From: an alpha proteobacterium 3107
Lineage (GTDB): Bacteria; Pseudomonadota; Alphaproteobacteria; Rhodobacterales; Rhodobacteraceae
Length of the DNA stretch: 15,654 bases
Assembly: GCA_001483205.1 (NCBI GenBank)
Contig: JPPB01000179.1
Coordinates: 1-15,654 of the forward strand
Direction of reading: 5' to 3'
The position numbers were made by a program, and so were the translations under genes. Below are positions 8,520 to 14,602 of this stretch, piece after piece. Each line of letters starts with the position of its first letter. Position 1 is the stretch's first letter. The notes beneath the pieces were generated by a model. That model was not told the origin of the DNA, did not search any database, and worked only from the letters and a program-made list of their open reading frames with translations.

Positions 8520-9119
8520 ATGCGCCTTCTCGTTGTCTTTTGCCATCCCAGCCTCGAAAGCTATGGGGCAGCGCTGTTTGACTGTGCCTGTCGCACCCTG
8601 CGCGCGGCAGGGCATGACCTGCGGACCACCGATCTCTACCGGGAGGCATTTGATCCGGTTCTGTCCACCGAAGAGTGGAATATCTACCTCTCTGACACCC
8701 GGAAGATCATCGAAAAGCATCCGCACTATATCGATGATCTTCAATGGGCTGAGGGGATAATCGTGATCTATCCGACCTGGTATTATGGCGCGCCTGCCAT
8801 GCTCAAGGGCTGGCTTGAACGGGTCTGGTTGCCGGGGGTCACTTTTGAGATTTCGGACGGCAAGCAGCGCCGTCCGAAATCCAAATTGCACAATATTCGC
8901 CTTTTCGTGGGGATCACCACCTCGGGGGCACCCTGGTGGTGGATACGGTTGATCCGCGACCCTGGCCGTTCTCTCTGGACCCGTGGCTTGCGGGTGATCT
9001 TTGGCCGCAAATGCCGGATGCACTGGCTGCAAATTTACAATATGAACCATACCACCGCAGTTGAGCGCGAACGGTTCCTGCGGCGCGTTGAAACCAAACT
9101 AAGCCGGATTCCTGTTTGA
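8520..9119 (+). CDS. NAD(P)H-dependent oxidoreductase, flavodoxin-fold (quinone reductase/KefF-like)
   Basis: The 199-residue protein fits the Flavodoxin_2 family of FMN/FAD-dependent NAD(P)H oxidoreductases. MRLLVVFCHPSLESYGAAL (1-19) is the first beta strand and phosphate-binding loop, and IYPTWYYGAPAMLKGWLERV (83-102) with the following LPGVTFE is the characteristic flavin-binding segment. It would reduce a quinone, ring or flavin using NAD(P)H, perhaps supplying reduced flavin or reducing an intermediate. It starts 14 bases after the binding-protein stop without a strong ribosome-binding site. The C-terminal tail (NMNHTTAVERERFLRRVE) is usual for this family. Confidence 0.88.
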   Translation: MRLLVVFCHPSLESYGAALFDCACRTLRAAGHDLRTTDLYREAFDPVLSTEEWNIYLSDTRKIIEKHPHYIDDLQWAEGIIVIYPTWYYGAPAMLKGWLERVWLPGVTFEISDGKQRRPKSKLHNIRLFVGITTSGAPWWWIRLIRDPGRSLWTRGLRVIFGRKCRMHWLQIYNMNHTTAVERERFLRRVETKLSRIPV

Positions 9120-9120
9120 T

Positions 9121-9567
9121 ATGGCAAATACGCTTGCAAGATACGCCGCCTGGAAACGACGGGGGGATTTCATTTTCCTGTCCGGGGTTGTCGCCGTGGA
9201 TATACCGTCACGAAAGGTCATTCGCGGGTTTGATGATCTGCCCCCCGGGATCGGCCCGGCCATCGGGCAGACCGGGGAATTTTCAACGGACGCGACAGAC
9301 GGCCCGATTCTTGCCCAGACATGGTTTGTCTTTGATCAGATTCGCGCCAATATGAAAGACGCCGGGGGGGCGATGAAAGATGTGTTCAAGCTGGTTCAGT
9401 ATTTCAGGCACCTGTCTGATTTCCCGCGCTACAAATCTGTGCGCGACATGTTTTTCCCCGAAGAGCCGCCTGTTTCAACGGTTGTTGAGGTCTCCGGGAT
9501 GATGCCATCCCCTGAGATCGTCATCGAGGTTGAGGCAACGGCCTATCTGCCCCTGGGGGGTGGCTGA
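9121..9567 (+). CDS. RidA/YjgF/UK114-family protein lacking the usual catalytic arginine
   Basis: This 148-residue protein matches the RidA fold: FIFLSGVVAVD (18-28), a QTWFVFDQIRANMKDAGGAMKDVFKLVQY core (66-94), a YKSVRDMFF segment and a final VVEVSGMM...VIEVEATAYLP strand. Canonical RidA deaminates reactive enamines/imines and needs an arginine in FPARSCVEV; the aligned stretch here reads PPVSTVVEV with S119 in that place. It is therefore probably a non-canonical Rid protein with another activity, or a binding role. RidA-like proteins such as RutC also occur in pyrimidine degradation operons. Its ATG is one base after the preceding stop, suggesting translational coupling. Confidence 0.87.
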   Translation: MANTLARYAAWKRRGDFIFLSGVVAVDIPSRKVIRGFDDLPPGIGPAIGQTGEFSTDATDGPILAQTWFVFDQIRANMKDAGGAMKDVFKLVQYFRHLSDFPRYKSVRDMFFPEEPPVSTVVEVSGMMPSPEIVIEVEATAYLPLGGG

Positions 9568-9569
9568 AA

Positions 9570-10184
9570 ATGCGCCCGGACCTGGCCAACCGGCGCAATA
9601 AGATCAGGGGGAAAATCCTCGAAGCGGCCATCCTGGAATTTGCAGATTATGGTTTGCGCGGCACCTCTACCCAAAGCATCGCAGACCGGGCGGGGATCAG
9701 TAAGACAAGGCTGCACTATTACATTTCAGGTAAGGACGAGCTTTATCTGGAGGCGCTCGATAAGATCATGGGCACTTGGACGGAACTCTTTGAGGGCATT
9801 TCGCCCGACAAAGGGCCGGAGGACTTTCTGTCTGACTATATTGCCCGCAAGGTTCGGTATTCGCTTGAGCAACCGGCTGAGGTGAAGCTGTTTGTCAGTG
9901 AAGTGATGAGCGGGGGCAAGCATCTGCAAGACCGTTGGGCCAGCTCCAAAGCGGCTATGTTGCGGGCGGCCGCGCATATCGAGGAATGGTCCGACAGGGG
10001 GCTGATCCGGCCGGTAAACCCCATTTTGCTGCTATTCAACATCTGGTCGCTGACAGAGCAATATGCCGTTATGGCCGGGGAAGCGCGATACATGATGGGC
10101 CTGAACAATGATGAGCCGTTGGACAGCGAGGTCATCACCCAGGAAATAACCACGCTTGTCATCAATGGGCTGCGTATAGCCTGA
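9570..10184 (+). CDS. TetR-family transcriptional regulator, RutR-like
   Basis: A 204-residue TetR-type repressor. The N-terminal helix-turn-helix is clear: KILEAAILEFADYGLRGTST (15-34), then QSIADRAGISKTRLHYYISGKDELY. The C-terminal ligand domain resembles that of RutR (TetR_C_3 type), with YSLEQPAEVKLFVSEVM and an IWSLTEQYA stretch corresponding to IWASTQHYA of E. coli RutR, where the position I align to the RutR glutamine is glutamate. RutR senses uracil and thymine; this homologue may sense the operon substrate or a product. It follows the RidA gene after two bases, with a G-rich run (9555-9560) as ribosome-binding site. It probably represses its own operon through the dyad at 74-110. Confidence 0.9.
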   Translation: MRPDLANRRNKIRGKILEAAILEFADYGLRGTSTQSIADRAGISKTRLHYYISGKDELYLEALDKIMGTWTELFEGISPDKGPEDFLSDYIARKVRYSLEQPAEVKLFVSEVMSGGKHLQDRWASSKAAMLRAAAHIEEWSDRGLIRPVNPILLLFNIWSLTEQYAVMAGEARYMMGLNNDEPLDSEVITQEITTLVINGLRIA

Positions 10185-10235
10185 CGCCCGGATTTTGAGT
10201 TCTGGCCACGCCCCGCCCGGCAAATCGGACTGCGG

Positions 10236-10290
10236 CTTATCCGCGGATAAGGGCAATATCTCTGACATATTGGCCGGGCCAGGCGGACGG
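10236..10290 (+). repeat. Palindrome-based interspersed repeat, copy 1
   Basis: Contains the perfect 16-bp palindrome CTTATCCGCGGATAAG (10236-10251), then GGCAATATCTCTGACATATT and a GGCCGGGCC tract. It shares this layout with copies at 13839, 13940 and 14492. It lies between the convergent ends of the tetR gene and the MORN gene. In this copy only, CAATAT and ATATTG form a second 6-bp dyad. The bases TCGGACTG just upstream (10225-10232) are also present upstream of copy 2, so the unit may start earlier. No T-tract follows the palindrome. Confidence 0.85.
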
Positions 10291-10291
10291 C

Positions 10292-11782
10292 TCATTCAGC
10301 CTCTTCCGGCGCGTCTCCGCCATCGTCCCCGCCCCCGCTCAGAACGCCGCCTTCCCAACGGCCCTCGTCGGTTTCCCCGGTGGCATAGCGCATCACCCCC
10401 ATCCCCTGACGGGTATTATGGGCAAAGCCGCCTTCATAGACATCACCGTTGGCGTAAACCACCACCCCCTGCCCGTGGATTTCACCATTCCGCCAGTCGC
10501 CGGAATACCTGAACCCGTCCGGCATCGAGATTTCCCCCCGCCCGTGGGGATTGCCGTTCCGGTGCTCGCCCGTATAGACGCTGCCATCAACATAGGTCGT
10601 GGTTCCGGTCCCTTCGCGCACGCCCTCGACCCATTCCCCCTCATAGCGAAAGCCGCCGGGATAGGTGATCCGGCCATGGCCATGGTTGCGCCCGTTGCGG
10701 AACCGCCCCGTATAGACGATACCGCTGGCATAGCGGGTGATGCCGCTGCCCTCGATCACCCCTGCCTTCCATTCCCCCTCATAGACAGAGCCGTCCGGGT
10801 AGGTGATCCTGCCGGTTCCGTCGGCGAGATCACCGGCGAACGTCCCTTCATAGACGGCCCCGTCGGGATAGACCCGCCGCCCTGCGCCTTCCTGCCGGCC
10901 ACTCACCCACTGGCCCGAATAGCTGCCGCCCTCGGCATAGGTAAGAATGCCCTCACCATGGCGGCGGTCCTCCCGGAACCCGCCCTCATAGACATCGCCG
11001 TTGGCATACACCGCCCTGCCCCGGCCATGGCGTCTGCCCGAGGCAAAATCCCCCTCATACACATCGCCGCCGGGCTGGATGAGGCGGCCCGTGCCCTCCA
11101 TCGCGCCCTCCACCCAGTTGCCGTCATAGTGCAGGCCGTCCGGGGTGATCAGCGCGCCGGTGCCGTGGTTGACGCCGCCCCGGAGTGCGCCCTCATAGAC
11201 GGACCCGTCCGCATAGGTGATCTTGCCCCACCCCTCGCGCAGGCCGTTCACCCAGCCGCCCTCATAGACAAATCCGTTCGGGTTGCGCAACACACCGGTG
11301 CCGTGATGCCGGGAATTGAGAAAGCCGCCCTCATAAACGACGCCGTTGGCATAGGTGGCAAGGCCCTTGCCGGTGATCGCCCCGTTGCGCCAGTCTCCTT
11401 CATAGGTTCCGCCATCGGCAAAGGCGATCCTGCCAAAGCCGTGCGGCTCTCCGTTCACAAAGTCCCCCTCATAGCTGTCGCCATTGGCGTAATCGGCAAC
11501 GCCCCGGCCCTGAATCCGGCCATCGACCCATTCGCCGGAATAGCGAAAGCCCGAGGGCAGGGTATAGTTGCCGCGCCCGTGCTGCCTGCCGCCTTTGAAG
11601 TCGCCCTCATAGACGCCGCCGTTTTCATACTCGACCCGCTTGTCCTCGTCGGTCGCCTGCGCGGCGGCGGGGACGGGGCCGGTCAGGGTCAGGGCGAGCA
11701 GAAACAGGGCGAGACCGGCAAGCCCCCTGGCGGCCCCCGGTGTGCCCGCCCCGGTCGCCTTTGATGTTCCCGGCGTGGTCAT
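10292..11782 (-). CDS. Exported MORN-repeat protein
   Basis: The 496-residue protein has an N-terminal signal sequence (hydrophobic core LAGLALFLLALTLTG at 21-35, likely cleavage after the AAA at 39-41). From Y58 it consists of 18 consecutive MORN repeats of exactly 23 residues (Y-E-G-x-[FW]-x-x-G-x-x-x-G-x-G pattern) and a degenerate nineteenth unit starting at 472 (DEGRWEGG), ending in an acidic, glycine-rich tail. MORN arrays form extended beta-sheet solenoids that serve in protein or lipid contacts; they carry no catalytic site. GGAGGA lies at 11787-11792 just before ATG. Membrane attachment is not evident after signal cleavage, so it is probably periplasmic or secreted. The specific role is unknown. 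Confidence 0.9.
   Translation of the reverse strand: MTTPGTSKATGAGTPGAARGLAGLALFLLALTLTGPVPAAAQATDEDKRVEYENGGVYEGDFKGGRQHGRGNYTLPSGFRYSGEWVDGRIQGRGVADYANGDSYEGDFVNGEPHGFGRIAFADGGTYEGDWRNGAITGKGLATYANGVVYEGGFLNSRHHGTGVLRNPNGFVYEGGWVNGLREGWGKITYADGSVYEGALRGGVNHGTGALITPDGLHYDGNWVEGAMEGTGRLIQPGGDVYEGDFASGRRHGRGRAVYANGDVYEGGFREDRRHGEGILTYAEGGSYSGQWVSGRQEGAGRRVYPDGAVYEGTFAGDLADGTGRITYPDGSVYEGEWKAGVIEGSGITRYASGIVYTGRFRNGRNHGHGRITYPGGFRYEGEWVEGVREGTGTTTYVDGSVYTGEHRNGNPHGRGEISMPDGFRYSGDWRNGEIHGQGVVVYANGDVYEGGFAHNTRQGMGVMRYATGETDEGRWEGGVLSGGGDDGGDAPEEAE
10370..11611 (-). repeat. 69-bp tandem periodicity encoding 18 MORN repeats
   Basis: The DNA repeats with a fixed 69-base period for 18 units, each encoding one 23-residue MORN repeat, without a single insertion or deletion between units. 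On the + strand each unit shows a recurrent CCCTCATAGAC-like stretch (antisense of VYEGG/VYEGD codons). Units differ by many substitutions, so this is an old expansion rather than a recent perfect duplication, although pairs such as YANGDVYEGGF occur more than once. Confidence 0.9.
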
Positions 11783-11803
11783 GTATCCTCCGATCCGTCT
11801 TGA

Positions 11804-11832
11804 AACTTAAACGCAGGACACCGATCTGACAA
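11804..11832 (-). promoter_or_regulatory. Candidate promoter for the MORN gene
   Basis: On the - strand, TTGTCA (11832-11827) is followed after 17 bases by TAAGTT (11809-11804). This gives a five-of-six -35 and a weak -10. The implied transcript would start roughly 15-20 bases ahead of ATG 11782 and include the GGAGGA ribosome-binding site. The weak -10 keeps confidence low. Confidence 0.35.
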
Positions 11833-11900
11833 CGGATTTTCCTCTGTCCGGGGCATGACCGGCACAGTTCGGGCTTTCGCCTGCATGTCGGTCTGGTAAT

Positions 11901-11927
11901 ATGAAAGACCTCTGCATAATGGCGCAT
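11901..11927 (-). repeat. Conserved 24-base upstream motif, copy ahead of the MORN gene
   Basis: Read on the - strand this begins ATGCGCCATTATG and continues CAGAGGTCTTT (core 11927 to 11904), matching the copy at 14603 in 23 of 24 positions. It lies about 120-145 bases ahead of the MORN start, in the same orientation as that gene. It is preceded on its strand by the G+C-rich hairpin at 11945-11963. Opposite-strand reading gives CATAAT followed by GGCGC, which looks like a -10 with G+C-rich discriminator pointing to nadE, but no -35 accompanies it. Confidence 0.7.
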
Positions 11928-11944
11928 CGCCAGCCAAACCGTCC

Positions 11945-11991
11945 GCCCGGCGGAACGCCGGGCAGCGCCTGCCTGCCCCCCGGCAGGCGCT
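11945..11991 (+). other. Two adjacent G+C-rich hairpins upstream of nadE
   Basis: GCCCGGCG-GAA-CGCCGGGC (11945-11963) is an 8-bp stem with a 3-base loop. Directly next to it, AGCGCCTGCC (11964-11973) and GGCAGGCGCT (11982-11991) form a 10-bp stem with an 8-base loop followed by only two further T residues. On + they would lie in a long nadE leader, on - upstream of the MORN gene. The lack of a T-run argues against an efficient intrinsic terminator. A second GGCAGGCG at 12077-12084 offers an alternative pairing partner for CGCCTGCC. Confidence 0.5.
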
Positions 11992-12100
11992 TTGAACGCA
12001 TCAACCTGTTGGGACGTATGGACTTTATAGAAAGACCATCGCCGATTTGGACTGTTGTGAAAAGCGCCCGCCCAGGCAGGCGGCTGCCCGGCTGGACAAA

Positions 12101-12115
12101 TATGCAGAGGCCTTT
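12101..12115 (+). repeat. Short match to the upstream motif, ahead of nadE
   Basis: TATGCAGAGGCCTTT matches the second half of the motif at 11904-11927 and 14603-14626 (14 of 15 against TATGCAGAGGTCTTT). It is 34 bases before nadE ATG 12149, in the orientation of nadE. The first half of the motif (ATGCGCCAT) is absent here. Confidence 0.5.
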
Positions 12116-12148
12116 ATGAGGGAACATGCTCACGATGAGACAGGGCGC

Positions 12149-13813
12149 ATGACTGACACGTTTCGCCTGACGCTGGCCCAGTTGAATCCCGTTGTCGGGG
12201 CGCTTTCCGCCAACGCGGAAAAGGCGCGCCATGCCTGGCAAAAGGGGCGCGGGGCGGGGGCCGATCTGGTTGCCCTGACCGAGATGTTCATCACCGGTTA
12301 CAACACGCAGGATCTGATCCTCAAACCGGCATTCGTCGCCGACGCCATGGCGCATATCGACCGGCTGGCAGAGGATTGCGCCGATGGCCCGGCGCTGGCC
12401 ATTGGCGGCCCCTGGGCCGGGGACGGCGGGCTTTACAACGCCTATTACATCCTTAAGGGCGGGCAGGTCGCGCACCGGGTGCTGAAACGCCACCTGCCCA
12501 ATGAAACGGTGTTTGACGAGGCGCGCCTGTTCCGCCCCGGCCCCCCGGGTGCGCCCTACAGTATCGGCGGCATCCGCATCGGCAGCCCGATCTGCGAAGA
12601 CGCCTGGCGGCCGGATGTTGCCGGGGCGCTGGCGACAGCCGGGGCAGAGCTGTTGCTGGTGCCAAACGGGTCTCCGTATTACCGGGGCAGGATGGCGGTG
12701 CGCCATGACCTGATGGCCGGGCGGGTGGCGGAAACCGGCCTGCCGCTTGTCTATCTGAACATGGTCGGCGGACAGGACGATCAGGTTTTCGACGGCGGGT
12801 CGTTCGTGCTGAATCCGGGGGGCGGGATGGCGGTGCGGATGCCGGTTTTTGAGGAAGAAATCCGCCATGTGGATATTGCTCGGGAAGCGGCGCATGGTTG
12901 CCTCTCTGCCCGGCCTCAGCCGCCTGCCCCCCGGCCCGATGAGTGGGAGCAGGACTATCGCTGCATGACGCAGGCGCTGTGCGATTATCTGGCCAAGACC
13001 GGATTCGATAAGGTGTTGCTCGGGCTTTCGGGCGGGATCGACAGCGCGCTTGTGGCGGCGGTCGCGGTGGATGCGCTGGGGCCTGAGAATGTGCGCTGTG
13101 TGATGCTGCCCTCGGAACACACCTCTGCGGCGTCGCTTGAGGATGCAGAGGCGGTCGCGAACACGCTCGGCTGCCGCCATGAGGTGGTGCCGATCACGCA
13201 CTGCCACGCGGCGGTGACGGAAACCCTTGCCCCCCTGTTCGGGCGGGCAGAGCCGGGCCTGACCGAGGAAAACATCCAGTCCCGCCTGCGCGGGCTGCTG
13301 CTGATGGCGTTGTCGAACAAATCCGGCGAGATGCTGCTGACAACCGGCAATAAGTCGGAAATCGCCGTGGGCTATGCGACGATTTACGGGGATATGGCGG
13401 GGGGGTATAACCCGATCAAAGACCTCTATAAAACCCGCGTGTTTGCGCAATGCCGGTGGCGCAATGCCACCTGGCGGGCGTGGATGAAGGGACCGGCGGG
13501 CGTGGTGATTCCGCCCCGGATCCTCGACAAGCCGCCCTCGGCAGAGTTGCGCCCGAACCAGAAGGATGAGGACAGCCTGCCGCCCTATGACGTTCTGGAC
13601 GGGATACTGGAGCGGCTGGTGGAGCGTGACATGAGCATCGGGCAGGTGGTGGAACAGGGGTATGAGCGCGAGACTGTCAGGGCGGTCGAGCACCTGCTGC
13701 GTGTGTCGGAATACAAGCGGTTTCAGTCGGCCCCCGGTGCGCGCCTGACCCCGCGCGCGTTCTGGCTGGATCGCCGCTATCCGATCGTGAACCGGTGGCG
13801 GGATCAGAGCTGA
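12149..13813 (+). CDS. nadE: Glutamine-dependent NAD+ synthetase
   Basis: The 554-residue cytoplasmic enzyme makes NAD+ from deamido-NAD+, ATP and glutamine, the last step of NAD biosynthesis. The N-terminal nitrilase-type glutaminase domain has the E45/K113/C149 triad (TEMFITGY, LKRHLPN, SPICEDAW). The C-terminal synthetase domain has the ATP-pyrophosphatase loop LGLSGGIDS (291-299), TTGNKSEIAVGY and KPPSAELRPNQKDEDSLPPYD. The frame is open from ATG 12047, which would add 34 residues, and from ATG 12116, adding 11; I chose 12149 because TFRLTLAQLNPVVG is the usual beginning of the nitrilase domain and ACAGGG lies ahead of it. It is complete, divergent from the MORN gene. Confidence 0.96.
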   Translation: MTDTFRLTLAQLNPVVGALSANAEKARHAWQKGRGAGADLVALTEMFITGYNTQDLILKPAFVADAMAHIDRLAEDCADGPALAIGGPWAGDGGLYNAYYILKGGQVAHRVLKRHLPNETVFDEARLFRPGPPGAPYSIGGIRIGSPICEDAWRPDVAGALATAGAELLLVPNGSPYYRGRMAVRHDLMAGRVAETGLPLVYLNMVGGQDDQVFDGGSFVLNPGGGMAVRMPVFEEEIRHVDIAREAAHGCLSARPQPPAPRPDEWEQDYRCMTQALCDYLAKTGFDKVLLGLSGGIDSALVAAVAVDALGPENVRCVMLPSEHTSAASLEDAEAVANTLGCRHEVVPITHCHAAVTETLAPLFGRAEPGLTEENIQSRLRGLLLMALSNKSGEMLLTTGNKSEIAVGYATIYGDMAGGYNPIKDLYKTRVFAQCRWRNATWRAWMKGPAGVVIPPRILDKPPSAELRPNQKDEDSLPPYDVLDGILERLVERDMSIGQVVEQGYERETVRAVEHLLRVSEYKRFQSAPGARLTPRAFWLDRRYPIVNRWRDQS

Positions 13814-13838
13814 GGTGGGCCCTCGGACTGTTCGCGCA

Positions 13839-13914
13839 CCTTATCCGCGGATAAGGGCATAACCTCTGACCTATTCGCCGGGCCGGGCGGACGGTTTGCC
13901 GGGACAGAAGCGCG
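13839..13914 (+). repeat. Palindrome-based interspersed repeat, copy 2
   Basis: An 18-bp perfect palindrome CCTTATCCGCGGATAAGG (13839-13856) starts 26 bases after the nadE stop and is followed by CCTCTGACCTATTCGCCGGG and, further on, GCCGGGACAGAAGCGCG. This tail is shared with copy 4 (GCCGGGACAGATGCGCG), so the unit spans about 75 bases. As RNA the palindrome would fold as an 8-bp-plus stem with a CGCG loop but without a T-tract. Confidence 0.88.
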
Positions 13915-13939
13915 CTCTGCCAGCACGGGGGACGATACC

Positions 13940-13993
13940 CCCTTATCCGCGGATAAGGGCAAGACTTCTGACCTATTCGCCTGGCCGGGACAG
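13940..13993 (+). repeat. Palindrome-based interspersed repeat, copy 3
   Basis: A 20-bp perfect palindrome CCCTTATCCGCGGATAAGGG (13940-13959), followed by CTTCTGACCTATTCGCCTGG and CCGGGACAG. It is in direct orientation 101 bases after copy 2, in the nadE to DUF1801 gap, and ends just ahead of the promoter candidate of the DUF1801 gene. Confidence 0.88.
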
Positions 13994-13997
13994 CCCG

Positions 13998-14026
13998 TTG
14001 CCGCACGGGTCCGGCCTTGCTATGCT
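13998..14026 (+). promoter_or_regulatory. Candidate promoter for the DUF1801 gene, possibly giving a leaderless mRNA
   Basis: TTGCCG (13998-14003), a 17-base spacer and TATGCT (14021-14026) form a plausible sigma-70-type promoter. Transcription would begin about 14033, within a few bases of ATG 14036, leaving no room for a ribosome-binding site. Both hexamers match consensus at only four of six positions. Confidence 0.4.
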
Positions 14027-14035
14027 CGGGCCACG

Positions 14036-14464
14036 ATGCCCCCGAACAAGACCCAGCCAACCACCCAAAGCGTCGCGGATTTCATTGCCGCCATCGGGCA
14101 CCCGGTCAGGCGGGCCGACGCGGTGACGCTTGATGGCCTCTTCCGGCGGGTGACCGGCTTTGCCCCTGTCATGTGGGGGCCGTCAATCATCGGCTATGGC
14201 CGCTATCACTATCGCTATGCCAGCGGACGGGAAGGGGATTTCCTCGCTACCGGGTTCGCCCCGCGCAAGGCGAATCTTTCGATCTACATCATGCCGGGAT
14301 ATGCGGATTTCGGGGCCATCCTGAAACATCTCGGCAAGCACAGGATTGGCAAATCCTGCCTCTATATCAACACGCTGGCGGATGTGGACAGGGGGGTTCT
14401 GGAGCGCCTGATCCGCGCCGGTCTGGATGATCTGGCCCGGCGCTGGCCGATAGAACCCGAATGA
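14036..14464 (+). CDS. DUF1801 domain protein
   Basis: This 142-residue protein matches the DUF1801/YdhG-like family: SVADFIAAIGHPVRRADA at the start, VTGFAPVMWGPSIIGYGRYHY in the middle, and FAPRKANLSIYIMPGY followed by LGKHRIGKSCLYINTLADVD. The family has a small alpha-beta fold of unclear biochemical role. Length is normal. No ribosome-binding site precedes ATG 14036, and the nearby promoter candidate suggests leaderless translation. It stands between nadE and gltX with a palindromic repeat on each side. Confidence 0.88.
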   Translation: MPPNKTQPTTQSVADFIAAIGHPVRRADAVTLDGLFRRVTGFAPVMWGPSIIGYGRYHYRYASGREGDFLATGFAPRKANLSIYIMPGYADFGAILKHLGKHRIGKSCLYINTLADVDRGVLERLIRAGLDDLARRWPIEPE

Positions 14465-14491
14465 AGCATATCGACGAGGTGCCCCCGGCCC

Positions 14492-14567
14492 CCCTTATCC
14501 GCGGATAAGGGCAATACCTCTGACCTATTGGCCGGGCCGGGTAGCTGCCTGCCGGGACAGATGCGCG
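14492..14567 (+). repeat. Palindrome-based interspersed repeat, copy 4
   Basis: A 20-bp perfect palindrome CCCTTATCCGCGGATAAGGG (14492-14511), then CCTCTGACCTATTGGCCGGG and a tail GCCGGGACAGATGCGCG shared with copy 2. CAATA and TATTG flank the CCTCTGACC stretch and could form a second small stem. It lies 27 bases after the DUF1801 stop, in the same orientation as the other three copies. Confidence 0.88.
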
Positions 14568-14602
14568 ACCCGTCCGAAGGGCAGCGCCCGGCCCGGCGGG
14601 CC

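Larger units (their letters stand above)
11783..12148. other. 366-bp intergenic region between divergent MORN gene and nadE
   Basis: This gene-free stretch holds the MORN promoter candidate, a 24-base motif copy on - (11904-11927), two adjacent G+C-rich hairpins (11945-11991), a segment whose GGCAGGCG (12077-12084) could pair with the first arm of the second hairpin, and a shorter copy of the motif on + (12101-12115). A frame from ATG 12047 runs into nadE but its extra N-terminal text does not look like part of the enzyme. I could not find a convincing -35/-10 pair for nadE. Confidence 0.6.

Noticed and set aside
10236..10290. Intrinsic terminator between the convergent tetR and MORN genes
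   Set aside because: The palindrome could fold in RNA, but no T-run follows on either strand and the same unit occurs elsewhere as a repeat, so I annotate it as a repeat and not as a terminator.
10418..11764. 448-codon open frame on + running antisense through the whole MORN gene
   Set aside because: It exists because the 69-bp unit, repeated without indels, has no stop in that antisense frame. The translation is a low-complexity periodic text (repeated A, I, D, P, V) with no family likeness, while the - strand encodes clear MORN repeats with a signal peptide and ribosome-binding site.
12047..12148. N-terminal extension of nadE by 34 residues from ATG 12047
   Set aside because: The added residues do not resemble the nitrilase domain, whose usual first strand begins right after ATG 12149; the frame is probably open by chance, though it includes the short motif copy at 12101-12115.
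11807..13693. 628-codon open frame on - opposite nadE
   Set aside because: It is antisense to an unambiguous NAD+ synthetase and reads as histidine-, arginine- and proline-rich text typical of reverse-strand frames in G+C-rich genes.
13839..13993. CRISPR-like direct repeats (copies 2 and 3, 101 bases apart)
   Set aside because: Only two neighbouring units with similarity extending well past a short repeat; the intervening sequence is partly shared with copy 4, and no cas gene is present.
13839..14511. DnaA-box-like TTATCC halves in the palindromic repeats as an origin
   Set aside because: The DnaA box is TTATNCACA; here the sequence is always TTATCCGC inside a symmetrical palindrome, and there is no AT-rich unwinding region nearby.
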